Origin: Myotis daubentonii
Taxonomy: Eukaryota > Chordata > Mammalia > Chiroptera > Vespertilionidae
DNA: 64,000 nt
NCBI RefSeq assembly: GCF_963259705.1
Contig: NC_081850.1
Span: 36,669,667 to 36,733,666 of the forward strand
Direction: 5' to 3'
A program made the position numbers and the translations under genes. The notes beneath the pieces were generated by a model that was given only the letters and a program-made list of their open reading frames with translations, had not been told where the DNA came from and made no database searches. The first letter of the stretch is position 1, and the number at the start of each line of letters is the position of its first letter. Positions 1 to 11,506 of the stretch are shown here, in pieces.

Positions 1-3000
1 AGTACAGGAATAAGCTTGGAATGGATGTTGAGAGAGCCAACCTTTGTATCTGCCCTTAACCTGATGTCCCCTGTGGATGCCCAATGACTCTGCGTATTAG
101 CCAGTCTTTTACAGCAGAGGCGGGTAGCAAATGAAAGCTCTTGAGGCTGGTTGCCCAGCCCTATCCCAACACAGGACAGACAACACCCCACAGTAACCCC
201 AGCTCTGGGAACTTCACCCCAGACCCTGCCTGGAAATCAGACTTTGCACAGGCTTCAGGGAGCCTTAACTCGCACATCATCTGGGCTCACTGTACCTGTT
301 GCACAACAATGACAAAGGTGTCCTTTGGTTTAAAGAAAATAATTTCCTTCCTAGCCCCCATTATTTAATTGCAAATTAAAGTAGAAGGTGCTCCTAAAGG
401 TGCCATGGTAGAGTGTATTGCTTCCCAACACTGAACATTTAACAACATTCCATCCAACTATTTGTACCCACTTCCTTACAAAAGAGCAAGATCTTCATAA
501 ATAAAACTTTATACTTAACCCACACCTGTCCTATTAAATGACATTGCTATGACGGTACTGATTGTGAAGTATGTCAGGGCTCTGAATGCCAACGGCCGTC
601 TGTTTACTCGGTGAGATCTGCCCAACCCCAAGGTCTAGGCTGGCCAGGAGGATCACGATTCTCAGGCCTGCTTCAGCCTGACAAAGGCTTACCCCCTCCT
701 GGTTCAGCTCTTAATTCAAACATCGTCTCCTTAAAGAGGTTCTCCTTGAGCACCCCAAACTCATGTTGCCCTCCCAGAAGGCACTGCCCGTCACGTCACC
801 CCGAGTCATCACCTTCTCATCCTTCTCACTCTCTGATGAGCTCATTTAGTTCTTTTAATGTCTGCCTTCCACCAGAACATAAGCTCCCGGAGGATAGTGG
901 CTGCCCTAGCAAACTAAGAGAGGAGCCACTGTGGAGAGCACACTGTTCTGGGTGGGCCTTATTCCCTACGATCAGCTAAATCCTCCTGCTTTCTTAGACA
1001 TTTTAGCACAAATGAGTTTAGGAGAACAAGACTTCAGAGTTATGAAAAATGGTCTGCTACCTTATCAGGTTATTAGGCATGAGAGCAGATTAAGGAGGAC
1101 AATCGAAAATGCATCAATCACTCTTGGACTCAGAAAATTATTTCAGCAGCAGCTGTAGCCCCACCAGCTGCTTTCGCTGTGACTCACAGGCATGAGAGCA
1201 GCACCGTGCAGTGAGGCTCCTGCGCGGCACACGTGCTCATCAGCAGAGACCCAGTGACGAGCCAGCGCCACCCAGTGTGGTGCCAAGGTGCCCACCACAT
1301 CTGTGTCCCACTGTAGGCCCCATGGAGCCGATGTCCCTACCATGACAGTCTGGCTGGCCTCCAGCACCACGAGATGTCTGTGCATTAATTTATTTGCTTT
1401 CCACCCAGCCATTGAGTACCACTGAGTGATGACATCACATTTGAAATAAGATCCGCTTCTTAATATATAAGCTGGAGTGGCCTAATGAGAGGCTGATGTT
1501 GAAGGGACAGAGAAATCCAGAGATGGAGAAGGAGATGGACTTGATTAGAGAAACTCAGGGATAAAAAGCCAAGCACTTTTCATTTTTCCAGAATCGTGTC
1601 AAGCTTATGCTCTGGGCTAATACATTTTACTGGAATGGAAGAAGTGTGCCTATCCAGCAAGCCAGCTGCCTCTTTCTGTACTCTGTGCTTTGGCTTCCTG
1701 ACTACAAAGACCTTTTCTCTTTGGGTTCAGTGGCAGAAACCAGGGCACCGGCCCAAGGGAGGAGCCAGGGTGGCCTTGAAGAGAGTGTTGTGGCCTTTCT
1801 GGGTCTAGGTGGTGACTTGACTGATTCACCTACCTGGCCTAATTCCTTTGGGAGCCCTGATCATTGTGAAGCCATTGCCACTGTCTTAAGTTACCATAAT
1901 AGCCTTCTCCCCCTACTTTTCTCACCCCCCAAGAATGGCTATAAAATGATGAATCCCTAGAAAATCCTATAAAAATGTTTCTGTTGCAGGTTTGTATCAA
2001 CATAATTTTTGACATCTGAGTGCTGTCCAATGGATCCTTCTAATGAACCTTCCCCAGGAGACGCTTCCAGGTCTGCGATTCGGCACTAAATTGGAGTTAG
2101 TGAGTTAGTGCCACCAAACACATACTATGGGAAACACAAAGTCTTATCCTTAATGTCATGCCCAAGAACACACTTAGCTGTTCATGTGATTGGTTTATAA
2201 TCTCCATGCAAGTCTCTGAAGAGTCCGTGATGGGCTGGAGATAGCAATACTGAGCAGATAAATGAACCAAAGCATCTCAGTCCCCCAGTCCTCAGCCTTC
2301 CATGAACCGTGGAGTCCAAGGTGGTCCTCTTCCTATTTGGTGCCAACCCTGGCCCCTGTTCTCCTGCTTTCCTTCCTCATCTGCTTCAACCTTTATTAAA
2401 TCAATAATCCCGTTTCAGCTACCTTCTTTCTTTCTTTCTTTTTTTAGTGTTTAATTGAAAATTACATTTGCAGTTTCTAAAATGTTGATCCGTATACCAC
2501 TTTCTTGGTAGCATGTGTGCCAATGAAAACAAACGGCAAAGAACTGAACTAGTCTCTCAGTGCCTTCCAACTACAAGGGGGTGGGGACAGAAGTTCAATA
2601 TTGCTGTGTACCAGATCAGAAGAGAACCAGAATACTTGGTGAATAGCACTACAGGCTACAGCAGTCTGCCCACCCGCTAACCCAGAATTCAGTTCACCCG
2701 CCTTCTATACACGAATATACTCATCCTTCTTTCATTCCCCTTAGAGCCCAAAAGTCCTATCCAGTTTCAGTATCAAGCAAAAAGTTCAGGATCTCATGAC
2801 AGTCTCTACTTTAGTGAATGAGGTAGCCTCATCATTGATCTTGAGTATGGCTCTCTTGATCTGGAAACCAGTGAACTAGAAAGATGAGCTACTTGCATCC
2901 CCTACTGTTCCCCCATTATGCAGTGGCTAAACACTCCCATTGGGAAAGGGACAAATGGGAGACCCTCAGCAGTCACTGGTCCATAGCAATTTGGAAATAG

Positions 3001-3300
3001 TCTAAGAGTAGGCAGACACTCCAAGAACCCTCCACCCCTCCGCTCCTACAGGGATGGCACATCCCTGAATTGGCCTTGATTCAGCTCCCTGGAGGCCCTT
3101 CCCTTGTCTGTGTTCTCCTTTGCACTTGGCTCTGCTTTGCTTTTTCATCACTCATTTTGATATTATCTGAATAGGACATTAGTAAATGACCTCCTGGCAG
3201 ATGAATAGCTTTCTCAGCCTGCTTGCAGGCCCAAAGGTGGTTGAGGGGACCAAGGGTCACTTAAAATATCAAGCAGTCACAGACATTTTTTAGGCTAGGC
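1..3300. other. Intergenic, no gene seen
   Basis: Scattered short open frames without splice or family support. A pyrimidine/T tract lies at about 2421-2447. No element that I can name confidently. Confidence 0.5.
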
Positions 3301-3362
3301 TAGTGGTTCTTAAAAAACAAAAACAAAACAAACAAAAACAAAAACAAAACAAAACGTAAAAA

Positions 3363-3516
3363 CATTGATGAGAGAGAAACATCAATTGGCTGTCTTCTGC
3401 ACACACCACACTGGGATCAAGTCCACAACCCAGGTATGTGCCCTGCCTGGGAATTGAATCAACGACCTCCTGGTGCACAGGATGATGTTCAACCAGCTGA
3501 GCCATACCAATGGGCT
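3363..3516 (-). mobile_element. Ves-type SINE, truncated
   Basis: The reverse complement reads the tRNA-derived head with the A-box-like ggctcagctggttgaacatc and B-box-like ggtcgttgattcaattccc, then the body ending catcaatgttt. An A-rich simple tract (3311-3360) adjoins it. Confidence 0.75.
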
Positions 3517-3534
3517 TCAAACAGCTTCTTGATC

Positions 3535-5200
3535 CCTTGCTCCTCTTCTCCTTCTGGTACCCCTATAATGTGGTTGTTGTTATGCTTGATATCCCCGAGG
3601 TCCCTTAGACTTCCATTTTTTAAAAAATTCTTTTTGTCTTTTGTTGTCCTGCTTGGGTGTTTTCTGTTATCGTGTCCTCTAAATTGCTTATCTAATCTTC
3701 TGCTTCGTCTAACCTGCTAGTGTAACCTTCATTTCAAATGTTATATTCTTCAGATTGGACGGTTCTTTTTGGTGATTTCTATGTCCTTTTTTATGCTTGT
3801 TCTCTCTTAAAGTTCTCACTAAGTTTATCCATTCTTTCATTTAGTTCCCTGAGCATCCTTATAACCATTGTTTTGAATTCTGTACTTGATAGAGTGCTTA
3901 TCTCCATTTTATTTCATTCTTTTTCTGGAGATTTCTCCTATTCTTTCATTTGGGACATGTTTAATCTTTTGTCTTTTAATTTTGGCTGCTTCTCTGTATT
4001 TATTTCTGTGTGTTAGGTAGATCTGCTATGTCCACCAGTCTTGGTTTGGTAGCCTTAAATAGTTGGTGTCCTGTGTGGTTCAGTGGTGCAGTCTCCCTAA
4101 TCACCTGGGTTATGTGAGCTCTTTGTTGTAGGTGAGTTTTGAATACTGTTGGCCCATCCATGGGTGTAATTGACCTTCAGGCTGGCTGACTATGAGCATC
4201 GACCCCACCACAGTGTAGGAGCTTTTATGTGTGGGCTAACCTCACAAAGTGGAACTTGGCTCAGCAGGGTCTGGTGCCTGCCAAGATGTCCTTTTGGGTA
4301 TGCCGCTGGTGGAGCTAATTGAGTCGTGCTCTCATGTGGTCTGAAGCCCACCACCAGGTGTATTGTTTCTGGGGTCTCTTGAGAGGCAATCCAGTGCAGG
4401 TCAATGTCAGATGCCACCTGTGACCAGTCTTGAGCAACCTTTTTTGGAGCTACAAGGCGATCCACAGTTTGTGGTGGCCTCTGCTGGGCCTGAGTGTACT
4501 TGGAAGGAGCCAGGCTGCGTACCACCAGGACCTAGCCTGGGAGTAGGTCAGCAAAAAGTTTGTTACCTCAAGATCTGCCTCTGTTTGCCAGCTGCCTGTT
4601 AGGCTCAGTCACTGAAAGAGCCTCTGGCAGTAAGCAAGTTGTGTGAGTAGATCCTCAGTAAGTCACCAGGTAGGGGAGTGGTGTTCACCAATGCTGATTC
4701 AAAACTTGGCCAGTGCTGGGCTGAGGACACTCAGCAAACATCTTAGGGGTACAACAAAGCCATCAGTGACCTTTCAGGGGCCTGTAGACCTTTGTGGTGG
4801 GGCGGAGTCTCAGGCAGTCTGCAGGGTGAGGCCAGTGGAGTTCATCAGGCTAAAACAGACTAAGATTTGGCCATGTGGAGGGAGGGCTCTTCAAAGAAAC
4901 GGTGGTGTCAGTGAGGTATAGAAGGAAATACTTAGTCTCTCCCTGTCCATCTCTGCCACCCCTGAGTCTGCCTGGACCTCCTCAAGAGCCTTCCAAGAAA
5001 TTCTGCACCACAGACCCAGGTCTCCATTCTGCCTAGCACTCCGGGTGGGACTTCTTCTGTAACCCTTAGTTATAAGACTTCTGTTCAGCTAGTCCTCGTT
5101 TGGTCATTCAGGTTGACTGGTCTATAAGTTGGTTGTCATTCGCATTTAGTCCTGTGAGGAGCTGAGTTTAACTTCCACCTGCTTCATGAACAACTTGCAT
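3535..5200 (-). mobile_element. LINE-1 5' region, old
   Basis: The reverse complement of about 3540-4020 aligns by eye with the plus-strand LINE-1 at 49400-49650 (shared wording such as caaaacaatggttataagga and atgctc, and a block of repeated lysine/glutamate codons). The part toward 5200 resembles the 5' UTR of mammalian L1. Open frames here are decayed. Confidence 0.6.
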
Positions 5201-7099
5201 CCCCCACCCTCTCTGCATCTTCTGTGCTGAGGTGTCTGTCCAGAGCTTATGCCCCATTTCTAAAGCAGGTCTAGGGAGTTTGTTTGTTTTCTTATTATTG
5301 AGGATTAAGTGACTTTTTAAAAAAAATACTTAGATACCAGTTTGTTATCAGATCCGTTTTGAAAACACTTTCTCCGATTCCGTGGCTTATGTTAAAATCA
5401 GTTAGAAGACTGATATCTGCAAAAATAGCCTTCTCTCTCTTCTCTCCTGCTCCCCCTACCATCAGGGGCTTCTCTCTCTCTTTCTCCAGGGAGAGCGCAT
5501 CTAGAGAGGATACATGTTCTCTGCTCAGACAGCTCCCACTTCTGGGCAGACACGAGATACGTCGCTGACGGTGGCCTCACCTGGCAGCCTCACATCAGTG
5601 GACTCCACCTGACCTGACTTTGAATGAGGTGACGGCTCCCTGCCTCCTCCTCACTGAGCAGAGCCCCACTCACAGAAGCTGGACGTGCTGGGGGTGTGGG
5701 CTGGGCTGGCACAGGACTGAGGCAGAGGTCACTGCTGGAGGGCCTCTGTGGTTTGGGTGCTGTGATCTGCGATTTGAGCTTGATACTCTCACCTTCTGGC
5801 ACCTCCCATGGGCCCCTTATAAGATCCCTTCTGCTTAACACAAGGTCAAGTGGGTCCTGCTGTTGCAACTGAGAACTCCCCCCTGGATAGAGCACATTCA
5901 CAGTGGTCCCTGACTGGCTGAGCCTCCCTAGACCTGCTTTCCTGAAAGAGAGGAAGGGGAGAGGGAGCAGGCCAGAATGTGCAGGCCCCACCCTCCAGTG
6001 TCCTGGACAGCAGGGCCAGGCTGCTCAGCTCAGCTGAGTTATGGAGCAGGGGGGACTGGTGTGAGCTAGGGGCAGGGGTAGGGGAGAGGGGGTATGTGGT
6101 GGGTCATGACTTCCAGCTGGGTTTGTCACTCTCAGGTACCTTCATCTCCTCCACTCCCACCCCTCCTCCTTTCTCGCTCCCTGAGGTCTCAGCCCCAGGT
6201 CTCCTCACCCTTGCTTTCCCAAACAAGGCTCGAAGTGGACACTGTGACCTCGAATGTAGGGAACTGCCCCCAACACCTTAAAATCGTGTTTACATTAGAC
6301 CGAGAGTCTCCACTTCTGGAGACCCGACCTAAATAAAGATCTACGGACCCAGAAGTGCCCTTCAGCCCGACGATGGGAGTGAAGCATTGGAAACGGCTCA
6401 TGCTCCACGGCAGGGGCTTCGGAAATTCTGATGTGGGGACACAGACAATGCCGAGGGGGAGGACTGTCAGTGTCCACCCCCTGGGAAATGAGGCTCCAGA
6501 AGGGCACACGACCAGAATCCGCCCTGCCCACCACCCCAAGTGCGCACATACATGTGCACACATGAACATGCAGAGGCACCCATACATGCACGCATAAGCA
6601 TGGGAACACAGGCATCCACACATGTACGCATGAGTGAGAGAACATAGGTACATACACTTGCACATGCAAACACAATGTGCACACACAGGGAAGGGACTAG
6701 AACAGGGAGCACCCCTGTCAGAGCTCTTCTTCCCGGAAGGGTTTTCTTCTTTACTTGATTCTGAATTGCTTTCAAGTTCATTTTTGTACCATAATAAGCC
6801 TTTTTATTTTGGTCAGAAATACTTTAAAACTAAAAAACAAATAATGTACGTGACTCCATAGATGACTGATCAATGGATAACATTGAAAACATGACTTTAA
6901 TATTTTTAGAACTATCAGTCACACATGCACTATAAAAAAATTAGACATCATCTCAAGCAGAAGATTAGAGATTTGCAAGTCCCGCCCCAGAGGTGACCAT
7001 CAGGAGTGACTTACTGGGTCCCTCTCAGGCTCTGCCTCTCTCATCCGGTTTGGCTGTCTGTCACAAGCAGACTCATTCTCACATGTATGGCTCTGCCTG
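5201..7099. other. Intergenic, with CA/CATG-rich low complexity at about 6541-6690
   Basis: No gene supported. The stretch 6541-6690 is a degenerate cacatgca-type repeat that creates Cys/Met/His-rich open frames on the minus strand; these are composition artefacts. Confidence 0.5.
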
Positions 7100-7916
7100 T
7101 GGAAATCACATGTGTGTGGTCTAACAGGTGGGATCGGGTCCACGTGTCTCACATGAGAGGACCCCTGGGGTCTTTATCTCTGGGCACACAGAGACCCCTG
7201 CACCCACTTGAGCAGCTGCTCAGCTCCCTTCCTCCACTGGTGGATCCCATGCCCTCTCCACAGACATCAGTGGTCTCTCCAATCCCAGGCTATTTCATCA
7301 GTGCTCTGACGGGCAGTCTCAAAAATCCATCTCTGAACAATTGTGCAAGAGTTTCTGTGGGGTAACCCCTGGGGGGGGGGGGGCACTGGCAGGTGCAGGT
7401 GAGCCCCTGTGGGACTTTGGCAGGTGCTGCTCACTGTTCTCCCAGAGGGTGGCCTTTCCCCCTCCTCCCCAGGGGACCTGCTGGGGCCTCTGCTGCCTCC
7501 CTTTGTCCTCAGAGTGATCGCCACCAGCCCAGAAGCCTGCCAGTCTGATGGTCACAGTGCTCTCCCCCCAGTGCCCGCAGTGGGTGTGTCCCCATCGGGG
7601 AGGTGGGGCATCTCTGACAGGTAGAGGTGTGTGCCCTGTGCCTTTGGAAGTGCATGTGTTTGGCCTTTGTCCCTTTAGAAAACGACTTTCCAGAGTTCTC
7701 TGCACCACAGGGAGGTGGAGGTCACACCTTTCTCTGGCCTTGGGTTGTGAGGAATGCTTTGCAGCTGAAGGTTTGTCTTCCCAGATTTCTGCATTTTTTC
7801 TTGTTTTTGTTTTGGGCACAGGAAGAGCCAGCCTTTGCCTGACTGGCTTCTGGCCCTGAGGCCACACTGAGCACAGAGCCTCTACCTAGAGATAACACAC
7901 ACACTTACCAAAAGGG

Positions 7917-7948
<32 letters not shown>

Positions 7949-7974
7949 TGATCTCTAAGTCATGTGGGATTTCC

Positions 7975-8262
7975 CTTTCAAATTACAAAAATGCTATTTC
8001 AGATAAAAAGCAAACAAAAATATGTGAGCAGACACAAAAAGGCACCTATTGTAAGATTCCATGCATAGGGAACGTCCAGAACAGGTAACAGAGCAGAGAC
8101 AGAAAGCAGACCTGGGGTCTCCAGGGGCAGGAGGAGTGGGGAGTGAGAACTGTTGGTGCAGGGTTTCCTTTGGGGGATGGACCATCCTGCAACTAGACGG
8201 TGGTGATGCTTGCCCAGCATCGTGAGTATCCTTCATGCTCAGCAATGGCACCATTTAAATAC
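7975..8262 (+). mobile_element. Old LINE-1 3' fragment, left arm
   Basis: The sequence resembles the 3' end of mammalian L1 elements (segments like attccatgcatagggaacgt, then agcagacctggggtctccag). It ends next to the hydrophobic-tail exon of the left gene, in convergent orientation. It is duplicated in the right arm, so it inserted before the palindrome formed. Confidence 0.5.
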
Positions 8263-8279
8263 AATAATTTTTTTTATTA

Positions 8280-8788
8280 TTAAATTGAATCACCCCAGGG
8301 AGAAACAATGCATAAAAGAAGAAAGAAGAATAGAGAAAAACAAAAAGACCCCAAAATACTCCAAATGATAACAATTAAAAGATAAACAATTGAATAACCC
8401 CATGAAGAAAAATAAAACATGAAAAGGAAGGAAAATAGAAGGAAAAGGTCAACGAGAGGGGGTAGCACAAGTGTTGCTGAGGGGAGACGGCGAGCAGTCT
8501 CAGCCAGCGGCTCTGGGGCTGGCCCTGCTAGGTTTTCAGGAGGCAGCTCCTCCCCTGAGGCAGGACCCAGGGAGGGCTCCTCATCCAGGGGTGGTTGGGC
8601 CTCAGTCATGACTGCAGGTGCCTCCCGGGCCGGCCCTGGCTCCACAGCTGCCACCAGAGAGGCTGCTGGAGGTGGCAGGACCTCTGGAGGTGCCCACGCC
8701 TCCAGCTCCTCATCCGACTCCTCATCCGACTCCTCATCCGACTCCTCTGTGTAGACTTCAGGAGCCTCCTCTGCCTCCGGTGCCGGTG
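8280..8788 (-). CDS. Left-arm gene, exon 3 (acidic repeat and hydrophobic tail)
   Basis: The acceptor cacaaccccag precedes a 509-bp exon entering in phase 1. It encodes APAPEAEEAPEVYTEE, then three tandem D-E-E-S units, a Pro/Ala/Glu-rich stretch, and a C-terminal tail of about 60 residues dominated by Phe, Leu and Ile (LVDLFLLFSFLFMFYF and onward). That tail could form one or two membrane segments and make this a tail-anchored protein (inference). The tail is read from A/T-rich DNA next to a LINE-1 remnant, so it may be a recent exonised addition. Stop TAA at 8280-8282. Confidence 0.5.
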
Positions 8789-9073
8789 CTGGGGTTGTGA
8801 GAGGGGAAAAGATCACCCACATGCCCGCTTTTCTATGTGCCCTTCCTCCCCCCAAGGACATAACAGAAGCCAGAGCCTTCCAGAGAAGCCACAGCCCAGG
8901 GCCCACCACAGGACGTGCATCCCAGCTGCAGTCCAGCGGGTGGGTGATCTGGGGGCAGGCTTTGCCCCTGGCCAGCCTCTGGGGGTGCTCCCTGTGTGCC
9001 TGGCACTGAGCCCTCCCCATAAGCTCAGATGCACCACCTCCCCAACCCACTCCCACCTCCCCCTCCTTCTCAC

Positions 9074-9458
9074 CCTCCTGGGGCTCTACCCCCTGGGGCT
9101 GCAGGTCCTCTGGCCCAGTGTGATTCACATGGGCCTTGTGGTGCACGTAGGCACATGCTGGGAACCTCCTGGGGAGCCTGGGCGACTCCAGGAGGGGGCT
9201 GAAAAGTGGATCCAGGAAGGAGCTGAGAATTGGGTTCTGCCTTTGATTCCAGGTTGCAGGTCTGCAGAACCTGGTTGACTTCTGGGGAGGACTCCATCTC
9301 CGGCCACTCAAGGGCCCTGGCTCTCCAGAACCATGGCTGGCCGTATGCACCGTGGGCCTGCTCTGGCCCTTAGCATGGCCCAGCTGCCCCTCAATGGTGA
9401 TGGCGGGGCTGGGGTCTTCATCGACCAGCTGATGTTCCTCTATGACCCGAGTTGAGCT
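9074..9458 (-). CDS. Left-arm gene, exon 2 (variable exon)
   Basis: This 385-bp exon runs from a tgtcattgcag acceptor to a gtgaga donor and enters in phase 0, leaving in phase 1. It opens SSTRVIEEHQLVDEDPSPA. Its middle part (about 9120-9290) is strongly diverged from the right-arm copy, while the end HVNHTGPEDLQPQG is nearly identical. It is nine bases longer than the right-arm exon, so the frame is kept. No domain recognised. Confidence 0.5.
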
Positions 9459-9763
9459 CTGCAATGACAGTGACAGGCAACCGGTCCAGAGGCCTCAAGC
9501 CCTGCTGGGCCCTAGTCGCTGCTGTTTCTGCCCACTGGACCTTCTGCTCCCGGATCAGGCCCAGCCCTGTCTCTACACAGACACCCATCCAGGGGAAATG
9601 AGTCACCTCCAGGGCTCAGGATAGACCTCGGGCAGAGGGCACCACCACACTCCACACCCACCCAGCCAGCCTTGACCCGGGGTGTGAACATGACTGGCCC
9701 ACCAGGCTTCTGACCCTCCCTAGCCTGTTCCTGCTCAGGGCAGGCCCTTTCTATGTGAACCCC

Positions 9764-9765
<2 letters not shown>

Positions 9766-9810
<45 letters not shown>
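9766..9810. repeat. (CA)n microsatellite in left-arm intron 1
   Basis: About 21 CA units in intron 1 of the left-arm gene. The mirror position in the right arm (10507-10538) is a (TG)n tract that is shorter, a length difference expected of unstable dinucleotide runs in otherwise near-identical arms. Confidence 0.95.
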
Positions 9811-9812
<2 letters not shown>

Positions 9813-9889
9813 GGGGACATCGGGCTGCTCAGGTGGGGTCAGAGTGGTGGCCCGGCCCGCACACAGTCACCCTGGGCTCCCTGTGTTAC

Positions 9890-10027
9890 CTCTGGCTCCA
9901 ACCGTGTCGAGGGCGACAGGGGTCTGCGCAGAGTCCTGAACCAGCGGCGGCTGCTGAGGAACCTACTCTCATCGCTGCCTGTCTTGTGGCCTCGGCCTCG
10001 GGACACGGGGAGACAACAGGAAAACAT
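9890..10027 (-). CDS. Left-arm gene, exon 1: unidentified MFSCC protein (343 aa in total)
   Basis: Exon 1 encodes 46 residues beginning MFSCCLPVSRGRGHKTG, basic and with paired N-terminal cysteines that could be S-acylated (inference). The ATG has a purine at -3 (gacaccATG). The donor is gtaaca directly after a GAG codon (phase 0). Joined to exon 2 (9074-9458) and exon 3 (8280-8788) it gives one open frame of 343 residues. I do not recognise the family with confidence. The MFSCC start followed by an exon opening SSTRVIEE recalls N-terminal exons of RALGDS-type Ral exchange factors (SSTQEIGEE in RALGDS), but no RasGEF domain follows, so this is at best a truncated derivative. Consistent splice phases and a matching second copy support a real gene; expression is unknown. 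Confidence 0.55.
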
Positions 10028-10288
10028 GGTGTCCTCTCCAGTGTCTCTGTCCGAGTGAGCCGGGAAGGGGCAGTTATAGAATGGGGCTGCCTGGTTACCA
10101 GGTTCTGTTGGGCTCCGTCGTCAGGAAGTGAGGTCGCCCCTGGGTCCCCCACCCCGAGCATCTCCTCAGACATGAGCCGTGACCTCACTTCCTGACGATG
10201 GAGCCCAACAGAACCTGGTAACCACGCAGCCCCATTCTATAACTGCCCCTTCCCGGCTCACTCGGACAGAGACACTGGAGAGGACACC
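10028..10288. promoter_or_regulatory. Candidate bidirectional promoter at the palindrome centre
   Basis: The 261 bp between the two divergent ATGs consists of two inverted half-regions and the 45-bp spacer. Each half carries a TATAA in the proper orientation: 10238-10242 for the right gene, complement of 10074-10078 for the left gene. A cctggttaccagg element near 10091 contains an RFX-type half-site (inference). Because the halves are inverted repeats, the same elements would serve both genes. Confidence 0.4.
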
Positions 10289-10426
10289 ATGTTTTCCTGT
10301 TGTCTCCCCGTGTCCCGAGGCCGAGGCCACAAGACAGGCAGCGATGAGAGTAGGTTCCTCAGCAGCCGCCGCTGGTTCAGGACTCTGCGCAGACCCCTGT
10401 CGCCCTCGACACGGTTGGAGCCAGAG
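10289..10426 (+). CDS. Right-arm gene, exon 1: unidentified MFSCC protein (340 aa in total)
   Basis: This mirrors the left-arm exon 1, with an identical 46-residue peptide and the same gtaaca donor. With exon 2 (10846-11221) and exon 3 (11507-12015) the frame is 1,023 bp, 340 residues, without stops. Start choice: the ATG at 10289 has a purine at -3, and a TATAA at 10238-10242 lies about 50 bp upstream. The gene is divergent from its left-arm twin, with 261 bp between the two start codons. Function unknown; a RALGDS-type N-terminus is a weak possibility. An AATAAA at 12017-12022 directly follows the stop. Confidence 0.55.
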
Positions 10427-10503
10427 GTAACACAGGGAGCCCAGGGTGACTGTGTGCGGGCCGGGCCACCACTCTGACCCCACCTGAGCAGCCCGATGTC
10501 CCC

Positions 10504-10506
<3 letters not shown>

Positions 10507-10538
<32 letters not shown>
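10507..10538. repeat. (TG)n microsatellite in right-arm intron 1
   Basis: The inverted counterpart of the left-arm CA tract, with fewer units and ending in tataagggggg. Confidence 0.93.
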
Positions 10539-10539
<1 letters not shown>

Positions 10540-10845
10540 AGGGGGGGTTCACATAGAAAGGGCCTGAGTAAGAACAGGCTGGGGAGGGGTCAGAAGCCTG
10601 GTGGACCAGTCATGTTCACACCCCGGATCAAGGCTGGCTGGGCGGACATGGGGTGTGGGTGGCACCCTCTGCCCGAGGTCTATCCTGAGCCCTGGAGGTG
10701 ACTCTATTCCCCTGGGTGGAGGTCTGTGCAGACACAGGCCTGGGCCTGGTCAGGGAGCAGAAGGTCCAGTGGGCAGGAGCAGCAGCGACTAGGGCTGGGC
10801 AGGGCTTGAGGCTTCTGGACTGGCTGCCGGTCACTGTCATTGCAG

Positions 10846-11221
10846 AGCTCAACCCGGGTCATAGAGGAACAGCAGGTGGTCCATGAAGATCCCAGCTCCG
10901 CCATCACCACTGAGGGGCACCTGGGCCATACTAAAGGCCAGAGCAGGCCCGCAGTGCATACGGCCACCTGTGGTTCTGGGGAACCAGGGCCCTTTAGTGC
11001 CCGGAGATGGAGTCCTCCTCAGAAGGCCATCAGGTTCCGCAGACCTCCGTCCTGGAAGCTGCTCAATCAGCAAAGGCGGATCGCACTTTGCAACTCCTTC
11101 CTGCAGTCGCCCAGGTTCCGCAAGAGGTTCCCAATGTGTGATGCCTACCTGGAGCACCAGGCCCATGTGAATCACACTGGGCCAGAGGACCTGCAGCCCC
11201 AGGGGGCAGAGCCCCAGGAGG
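10846..11221 (+). CDS. Right-arm gene, exon 2 (variable exon)
   Basis: This 376-bp exon follows ctgtcattgcag and ends before gtgaga; phase 0 in, phase 1 out. It starts SSTRVIEEQQVVHEDPSSA. Compared with the left-arm exon about a third of the codons differ, clustered in the middle (RRPPSWKLLNQQRRIALCNS here), while flanking introns and exons are nearly the same. The difference in length is a multiple of three. No known domain recognised. Confidence 0.5.
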
Positions 11222-11506
11222 GTGAGAAGGAGGGGGAGGTGGGAGTGGGTTGGGAAGGTGATGCAACTGAGCTTATGGGGAGGGCTCAGTGCCAGGCACA
11301 CAGGGAGCACCCCCAGAGGCTGGCCAGGGGCAAAGCCTGGCCCCAGATCACCCACCCGCTGGACTGCAGCTGGGATGCACGTCCTGTGGTGGGTCCTGGG
11401 CTGTGGCTTCTCTGGAAGGCTCTGGCTTCTGTTATGTCCTTGGGGGGAGGAAGGGCACATAGAAAAGCGGGCATGTGGGTGATCTTTTCTCCTCTCACAA
11501 CCCCAG

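Noticed and set aside
6189..6686. Cys/Met/His-rich open frames
   Set aside because: Produced by the CA/CATG-rich low-complexity stretch at 6541-6690.
8419..8754. Plus-strand open frame with Ser/Asp repeats over the left-arm exon 3
   Set aside because: It is the antisense of the D-E-E-S repeat; the mirrored frame in the right arm shows the coding strand points outward.
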